A stretch of DNA of 64,000 nucleotides from the NCBI GenBank assembly GCA_944990035.1, contig CALYLX010000160.1, positions 310,001 through 374,000 of the forward strand. The letters run 5' to 3'. The DNA comes from Clitopilus passeckerianus. Lineage: Eukaryota > Basidiomycota > Agaricomycetes > Agaricales > Entolomataceae. The notes under the pieces were generated by a model. The model saw nothing but the letters and a program-made list of their open reading frames with translations, was not told the DNA's origin and did not search any database. Every line of letters starts with the position of its first letter. The stretch's first letter is position 1. Shown one piece after another: positions 57,318 to 64,000 of this stretch. The translations under genes were made by a program, and so were the position numbers.

Positions 57318-60300
57318 CGGATGGCCCCACCAAGGAAAACACCTGCTACTGGCTCGCGAGGCAGGCCATCTCGCAGGACAACGCCCACAGGTAGCCGAGA
57401 GGTGACGCCGGCTAATTCGCGCCCTTCCTCGCGCCCTGCATCACGCCCTTCTTCTCGCTCACCTGTTACAGACACTTTCCCCTTCACTCCGCCTCGCCGC
57501 CAACAGTCGTCTGACTCTATCAGACCTTTCCCATCTGCTCGTGAAACCTTTGACTCAGATGATAAGGGTCCTACTGCCCCTCCGGTTCTTATCTCACCAA
57601 TCAAACCCCAGCAACGTAAGAAGACGGCAATTCACAGGATGGATGATCTGGCGGTCTGGCACATGTCCGATGAGGAGATTACTGATGAGGAACTCTGACA
57701 TAGCTTATATTTGTGCTTTCTCATTGCTGATTACTACTAGACGCATCCATGGCTTCATGGAAATCTGCCGTATATGACCATTTTGATGTGGCTCTCGTTC
57801 GGGAACTTGATGATAATGGGGCTCCATCGCGGCTCCTCTTTGCTTTCCATTGCAAGGAGAAGAATCCTCAGCATCCTGTACAGACTCGCCCTCGCATGCA
57901 GTCTGGGCATGGCACGAGTAACCTGATTAGCAAGGTTAATCAGTGCATTGGCCGTTCTTTCGTCACGTCAAAGCAGACTGCTAGCGCAAACTCGGGATCT
58001 TCTATTCCCTACTCTCGGGCAGCTCATCGTGCACTTATTGCTCTCCGATGTGCAAAGAATAAGCGGCCTTTCCACACTGTTGAGGACGAGGACTACATTG
58101 CTGAGGTGAACATGCTGCGGCCTGGAACGACGATACCATCAAGTCGGACTGTCAGCCGTGATGTTGGTACCCTCTATCAGCAGCTAAGCATTGACGTCAA
58201 GAACTATTTTCAGGTATGTACTATCCTATTTCAAGAGTGAATGGGCCACTCATCTCCTTGTCACGAATAGAGATTGAACTCAACAATTCATCTGGTTCTT
58301 GATGGCTGGACGGCTCCAATTGTTGCATCCTATCTTGGTATCGTCATTGTATGGTATGCTAATGGACGGCTCTATCGTGCAGTTCTGGAGTTTCTAAGGT
58401 AAGAATTCCAACATTGGTGCCTAATCTGATTCTGAATACACGTAGGCTTACCAAAAATCATACGGGTGAATATCTTGCAGAGGTGGTCGCTAACTGCGTT
58501 AAACGGTTTAGTCTTGAGAGCTTTGTAAGTTGGTGATATTATTGATAGCTTCTCAGCTGTTCACCGGACATATACAGTTGCATGTCATATGCATGGACAA
58601 TGCCTCAAACTGTGATGTCCTTGCCCGTCACCTTCCAGTCTTCCTCCCAAACTTCCGTCGCATGCACGCTCGAGCTCGGTGTTTCCCCCATATACAATAA
58701 ATCTTATTGTTAAGGTGAATTATTTCTAACTCCAGTTGTACGTATCTAATGTTACTGTTTATGCCTGTTCTAGATTTTCATATCCTTCTTTTTCAAACGG
58801 CCAAAGACGAAGAAGTCTGTGCATATTGCATCTGGAGGTTGTCGACGATATGCTCAGATGAACGTGGTTTCAACCGCTGCAGCAGAAGGGGTGCATGAGG
58901 AGGAGGAATTAGTTCTCACTGAGGGTTCTGATGACGAGAACGACGAGGACATTGCTGTCGCCGTGGAGGAAGCAGCTGAGACTGAAGAATTTGAATTCCA
59001 GGAAAATGATGGTAAAATTTTGCATGATAGTGTTGTCGTTCGTTCTATGCATGAACGTGCACTTTGACTAATGGCATCAGAGCATAACATTACTCTTTCA
59101 GAGAGAGAAAAGACTGAAGCTCTACAGATTTTCCCTCAGGTATGTTGGTTATCTAATTATGTTTTCTCTATGCCTACTAATGTTCTCTTAGGTATCAGGT
59201 CTAGCTCGACGTGTTCATGATTCCTCTACGCTCAAGGAAAAGTTTGACAACTTAGTTAAACAGGACCCTGAGCTGAAAGGCAGTCGTAGAACTCTTGCTC
59301 GTCGAGTGCCCACTCGGTGGAATTCTGACCTTGCCTGTCTCGACACACATTTCTATTTCCGGAATGTGATTGAACAGCTTACAGCAGTGTCAGCTAACAA
59401 GCTACAAGCATACCGGCTCACTGAGCGTCAATGGAAACTGGCAGACCATGTAAGAGAGGTGCTTCTCGTATGTTCTGTACTTGCTTGTCTCATGTTTACA
59501 TTGCTAACAGTCTGTTTTTGTGGCTTTTTGATGGCCCAACCAGGCTGTTCTCTGAAGCAGAGGTCCCACTTATTGTGGATGTTATTCCCATGCTAGAGCG
59601 CCTAGAACGTTCACTTCTCGCTGTTCGGCTTGACCGGGAGGGACATCTCCAGGATACCCCAATTGCCCGAGTTGCAGCTCAAGCAGCACTTTTGCTAATT
59701 GAGAAGTACTCAATGTTCGCAGAGGAATCAGAACTATACCAGATTGCCGTGGGTAAGCTATTTTCAGTATTTGAACAATACTGTCACTTACCGCTACACT
59801 AGTTATGTGCCCAGATCGCAAAACCAAGTGGTTCAAGGACAATGGAAGATCTACAATTCAGGTCAAGGAAATTCGAGCGGCTGTCATCAAACGCTGGAAG
59901 GATTCATATGCACATCTTGCATCTGAATCTACAGCTACTGCTCGCACGGTAAGCAGATTACATTACTGTGTCAGTTCAAGTTGGCCCGTACTGATAGAAC
60001 GTCTAGTCACAGCCACGTTCCCGTTGGGATGTTGAAACTGAAGCAGACTCAGCTTCGAGGAAACCACTTGATAGCATTGAGCGGTACCTTGCTGACCCGC
60101 CAATAGAGAGCTCCCAGATGGTTACTGCTGGTGGGTATATCAGCTACTGGACTGGCGAACTAGAACGACGCCCATCAGTTGCTCGGATAGCACTGGACTA
60201 TTGCTCAGCACCTGGTAAGCCTTCTCTAGACACTGGCATCATGTGACCCAGACTAATTGTGGATCAGCTGCTTCTGTTGATGCTGAACGTGCATTCTTGT

Positions 60301-60470
60301 CTGGCCGCCTTCAAGTGAACCATCTCCAACATGGCATGACCTCTCAAACATTCAAATCACTCATTTCTGTGGGGTCATGGGCCAAAACACCACTATTTCC
60401 AGGTGTACTTCATGCAGCAGAGATCATCCGGGAGAAGATTGGGTCTAATTCAGAATCTGAGTCTGAGTAG
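57318..60470 (+). CDS. hAT transposase, nearly intact, one in-frame stop
   Basis: Cuts and pastes the element. The N-terminal part is basic and Ser/Pro-rich (starts MAPPRKTPATGSRG). After a junction near 57698-57748 comes a BED-finger-like segment (WKSAVYDHFDVALVRE). The catalytic region follows over several short introns: HLVLDGWTAPIVASYLGIV (first Asp), CMDNASNCDVLARHLP (second Asp), and RCFPHTINLIVK. Then come RVPTRWNSDLACLD and ELPW-region equivalents, and the C-terminal dimerisation motif SSVDAERAFLSGRLQVNHLQ with VGSWAKTP (about 60265-60390). It ends SNSESESE before TAG. A TGA at about 59065 (after MHERAL) interrupts an otherwise open exon, and no splice explains the stop at 57698 well. 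The copy is probably dead or recently killed. Confidence 0.82.
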
Positions 60471-60722
60471 TTTCTCTATATGAATTTTTTTGCAAATTCT
60501 TTATGATTTTCTAGCGATTTTTTCGAATATTTCTTGTGTATTTCTATGATTTCTTGCTCTGTACTATGCCATTTCGTGGCCAGATATTTATTATTTAGGC
60601 ATATATTGTACTATGTAGCCTACTGTTCCTACCCATTGTCATTTGAAGTCTAGGTATCAGTGTTCTGAGCCCTTGAACGGGGCAATCCCTTTTCGATGGA
60701 CTTGTGGCACCAGGTGGGCATG

Positions 60723-62358
60723 CATCAGCAAAACGGCAGGTACCTTGATAACACTTGGACATAACTTGAGGAACCTTGAAATCATCTCAAGTTGTTTTCA
60801 AGTAGAAATTGCCTCAAGTAGCTCAAGCTAGGTTCCAATCTTGAAACTTTACTTGAGGAACTTTTCTCAAGAGGGCTCTCAAGTAAGATCAAGATTCTGT
60901 CAAGAAGAGCTCACAAGAGGTAGTCAAGTAATCTCAAACAAGCTCTCAATTAGGCTCAAATTCATACAATTTTTGAAATAGCATAATATTGGATGAAAAA
61001 CTAGTTTAAAACAGAGCTACAGAGTTAAAAAAAAATTGAAATGCACTTGACCCCCTCCATAGCAGGTGATGTGGCTGTGCAAAAAGCGGCACATGCCAGC
61101 AGCACCCATCCAAACCACCCCCTCTCCAATGCCCTTCTTTCTCCCATCAGGAAAATATATGCCAACTTGGCCATACTTGGCCAAAACATGAATTGCTACA
61201 GTACTTGATAACTTTCATAAGTATATATAAGTCAGCTATAAGTGCTATAAGTTAGGCTGCAAGTTATGTCTACTTGATGCTTTACTTGATGTTCCATTAA
61301 GTTCCCACAAGTTGATGTCAAGTTGGCATATATTTTCCTGATGCCCTAGCCAGGTGTAGATGGTGATGATGTTGGTAATGGAAGTGAATGAGTTGGGTGG
61401 AATGAGTTGAAGTGAGTGATGAGCTGGCAGCTGTGGTCTGGGAAAATGCACCTGCTAGACCTATGAAAACTAGTCTAGAGCCCATAGTTAGTGGTAAAGA
61501 CAACCCAAAATGTTAAAAAAGCGCACCTAAAGGGTTTTCCACCTACACTGGGTCTCCCTGAGGCTACCAAGCCTCCCCTCTCCCCCTCCTAGCCCTTCCT
61601 CAACTGTCCAGAAGTTTCATATTGCTATTTTTGATGAGAGCAGAAGGATACATGTTGGACTTGGTGGTGGAGAAGGAGAGAACAGGTGATGTGCTGGCAG
61701 AGTGTGACGTGTGTCAACTGTGTGATGGAACTTTCCCACGCTTGATAGATAAGAGATCGAAAGCCATTTATTAAAGATCCAGTGGGTTTATTAAAAATCG
61801 GACTTCAGATTTAGATTCCTGAGGTAGGAAAACAGTAACAGAGTGGATAAAATAAGAAGTCAATATATATATTTGTAGTGCGGCCCACCAACACCTGTCA
61901 GATCCAAAAGACTTAGCCATTTTTTCAACGAAATTCGGCCATTGTTTTTATATACCCTAAACAGGTTTAAATCATAGTTTTTAGTGTTAGAAAAGTGAAA
62001 AGTACACTTTATATACTGCCTAAAGCCCTCTAGCTCAATAGTTTAGTATATCTTGGTTGTACTTGATCAGCTACTTGAAACCTACTTGAAAGGGTAACTT
62101 TGTATTGAAAAACCAGAACAAACTTGATGGTAATAGAATAGGATATTTGTAGCTTTAGAATATATTTTATATTTTGTTGGTCAAGACATATTTCAAATTG
62201 CATACAAGTTGTGCTCAAGTTAAGTTCAAGTAGCATGCCAAGCACTGTATCTTGGAATAGTACTTGAGACCAATTTGATGTACTTGAAAAAAATTTCAAG
62301 CTGGTTTCAAGTCACCTCTTTTTCAAGTTGTCTCAAGTGCTTTGCCGTTTTGCTGATG
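60723..62358 (-). mobile_element. 1.43-kb non-coding CATCAG element, copy 2 (with a nested MITE)
   Basis: Starts CATCAGCAAAACGGCAGG and ends TGCCGTTTTGCTGATG, flanked by TG on both sides (60721-60722 and 62359-62360). It matches copy 1 at 54942-56370 in reverse orientation, about 95% by eye over sampled stretches. It is longer only because of the 199-bp MITE at 61145-61343. It lies in the right part of the hAT element. Confidence 0.88.
61145..61343 (+). mobile_element. CATCAG-ended MITE (type II), intact copy
   Basis: 199 bp with a perfect 25-bp terminal inverted repeat starting CATCAGGAAAATATATGCC. It is flanked by CC on both sides. Copy 1 of the host element has the uninterrupted site, which shows directly that CC was duplicated on insertion. 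Confidence 0.92.
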
Positions 62359-62463
62359 TGGATAACCGTGGATAACCGCGGTATTTTCCCACCGTCATCC
62401 GCGCCGGCGCTAACCGTGGTTTTTGTCACGGATGGATGACGGTCACAACCATGTCAAGCCCTA

Positions 62464-62735
62464 ATGGTAAGTAGGGCTAAGGGTTAAGCATTGCGCAGCA
62501 ATGCTAAGTAAGCAAAAGTAAGTATGACTCGGAATGAGTCAGAGTAAGAGTCAGGATGAATAAATATAGTACAAGTATCTCACGATCGTGAGAATACTGA
62601 GTAATCATAGCTAAAAGGATGAGTAATGCGCAGCAGTACTGAGTAATTGAATAAATGTAAGCGGGGCGGGGGATAGTAATGGTAGATGAGTAAAAGGAAA
62701 AAGAGTCCGGGTGCGTATCCAAGGTAACTGTAACA
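62464..62735 (-). repeat. Inverted gypsy LTR, part 2 (right of hAT)
   Basis: Reverse complement of the left half of the 5' LTR, ending GGTAACTGTAACA at 62735. Joined to 56908-57096 (less one ATGGTAAG) it gives an LTR of about 453 bp. Confidence 0.88.
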
Positions 62736-62937
62736 CCCTTAGCCCTACTTACCATGTATAAATACTTTCACGCTTTTGGTCTTGCTTCCTCAGCTTGACC
62801 TAAAAGCCTATACATCGCTATTTGCTTTAACTTCGACTTGCTCGATTACTCTCGCTCGTCTCTACAAAGGCTGGTAGAGGACTAAGCAGCTGAACTCTTG
62901 ATACTTAGTTAAGCGTGTAGCAATACTAGCTTAACAG
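62736..62937 (+). repeat. 3' half of a gypsy LTR, direct orientation
   Basis: Begins abruptly CCCTTAGCCCTACTTACC right after the inverted LTR and runs to TAGCTTAACA, matching about 50465-50666 of the 5' LTR. It contains the TATA region (GTATAAATAC). Confidence 0.88.
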
Positions 62938-63512
62938 ATGTACTTCCTGAACATCCTCTGCCAGCTTAAAGAGGAGAACCGGCAGCTTGAGAAGCGAGCC
63001 ATCCAGCTTCAGGTAGCAAATGCTCTTAATGAAAACTACTACAACAAGCTTAGATTCCAGCTGGCCTACAAGGAGTCCAAGGGAGGGAATGGGAAAGATG
63101 CAAAAAGGCGGTTGATGAGAGATGGCTTACCTTAGGTGTTGTCAGCCAACGAGTTCTATGAGAAAGTTGTTGAGTTCAGCCAGTAGAAGCTGCAAAAGTT
63201 GACAAGATAGAGTTGAAGACATAGTTTGATAAGGCAAAGGCAGCTTGAGAGGAAGCCAAGGCAAAGCAGAAGATAAAAATAAAGAGACTGAAGAAATATT
63301 TCCAATGAGCCAAGGAGAAATGGGCAATTGCACACAGCCAAGCAAAAGTGGTCAGCAACAAGTTCACTCAGAAGGCACCCAAGGTTGGAGTGCTTCCAAA
63401 AGCAGTTCCAAAGTCTACCCTGAAAGCTTTTGTAGCTGCTGCACAAGTTATTGATGATAATGAGAGAGAAATATTTAATTTTGACGATATTTTAAGCTTT
63501 AGCAGCTTGTAA
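62938..63512 (+). pseudogene. C-terminal part of a pogo-type transposase
   Basis: The translation LKEENRQLEKRAIQLQ, NENYYNKLRFQLAYKE and SANEFYEKVVEF matches the coiled-coil tail of fungal pogo/DDE_1 transposases. The frame shifts once near 63200 and continues KAFVAAAQVIDDNE to FNFDDILSFSSL and a TAA at 63510-63512. Stops at 63133 and 63317 break it. The catalytic part is absent, cut at the LTR junction at 62937. Confidence 0.62.
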
Positions 63513-64000
63513 GCGGGCCAAAACAATGTGCCTAATAACTGTGACTGATTGCTGGGTCCGGGTGTATCATGGTCTAACACTGCTCGGTTTGGCCACAAAC
63601 CTTTTGTTAGCATTGCACACGATATAATTCATGTATTCAACTAAAAATAGTATTGTTTTCTATAGTTTACATGTGTACAATTATGATAGTGTAAGAAATT
63701 TGAAGTTTTTGTTGTCCTATACGGGTTTCCAAATTTGGTGTATCAAAACCTGATAGATGAATGTAAAGGCTGTAACAATATTGTAGTAGAGCATTCCAAA
63801 ATCAATTTAAGTTCTATCTGCATCTTGTCCAAGTCTCCACTACTATCTGCTCTACTCAGCATACCTTGAATCCAAAATTGGCCACTGAGGAATTTAGACG
63901 TGTGCAGAACATACACTGAGGCCAAAACCTTTAATCACATTAAATTTTACTGTTTAACTTCAGTCTTGCTCATGTGACCTGTCCATATTATCCGCACTCC
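63513..64000. other. Unassigned sequence at the window end
   Basis: AT-rich. CGGTTTGGCCACAAACC near 63590 may be part of the pogo element end. No gene supported. Confidence 0.35.

Larger units (their letters stand above)
57097..62463 (+). mobile_element. hAT DNA transposon with 8-bp target duplication
   Basis: Starts TAGGGCTTGTCACGG and ends CATGTCAAGCCCTA. It is flanked by the perfect 8-bp repeat ATGGTAAG (57089-57096 and 62464-62471), the size expected for hAT. Subterminal GGATAACCG-like repeats occur at both ends. It carries a nearly complete hAT transposase gene and, downstream of it, a nested CATCAG element (60723-62358). It sits in an inverted gypsy LTR. Confidence 0.93.

Noticed and set aside
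63490..63620. A possible tRNA gene
   Set aside because: GC-richer and with a GGTCCGGG word, but no cloverleaf or T-loop consensus could be formed.

Overview
The window reads as nuclear DNA of a filamentous basidiomycete, most likely an Agaricomycete. Genes are broken by many short introns (about 45-80 nt, GT..AG). The protein set fits this group: a CBM1-GH5 endoglucanase, a beta-trefoil I66-type protease inhibitor, F-box proteins, a ferric reductase, a seven-helix orphan membrane protein and a CCCH-finger protein. The mobile elements (Plavaka-like, PIF/Harbinger, hAT, Tc1, chromodomain Ty3/gypsy) also fit. No rRNA, tRNA or CRISPR was seen.

Positions 1-37,500 are gene-rich and of balanced composition. 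In order they hold: the beta-trefoil inhibitor (503-1055), an F-box protein (1720-2927), a secreted or membrane-anchored protein (3397-4312, minus), ribokinase (5559-6778), a large F-box protein (7736-10030), a polytopic membrane protein (10755-12140), the endoglucanase (12445-14005, minus), a ferric reductase (17923-20410, minus), a CCCH protein (22998-25553), NOC4 (26028-28251, minus), a tandem SDR pair (29122-30514 and 31397-32807), and a BTB plus CAP-Gly protein (33054-37362, minus). Several gene models were rebuilt exon by exon and stay in frame throughout. Two decayed copies of part of the large F-box gene lie nearby (7076-7203 and 14925-15985).

From about 37.5 kb to the end the DNA is AT-richer and consists almost entirely of transposable elements, many nested. 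They include a decayed Plavaka-like transposase hit by a solo LTR, an internally deleted Tc1 element (42625-43875), a gypsy relic, a truncated PIF/Harbinger element, and a chromodomain gypsy element with an intact-looking 5' LTR (50203-50666). There is also a nearly intact hAT element with a perfect 8-bp target duplication (57097-62463), and a pogo-type tail (62938-63512). The most interesting signal is a clan of non-coding elements of different sizes that share CATCAG termini. In the cases that can be judged they make 2-bp target duplications: two 1.4-kb copies, 0.2-kb MITEs and a 255-bp foldback. One chain of insertions is four levels deep: LTR, hAT, 1.4-kb element, 0.2-kb MITE.

The genes form no operon-like pathway. 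They are ordinary core genes (ribokinase, NOC4, SDRs) mixed with lineage-typical accessory genes (inhibitor, cellulase, F-box, ferric reductase), next to a transposon graveyard.
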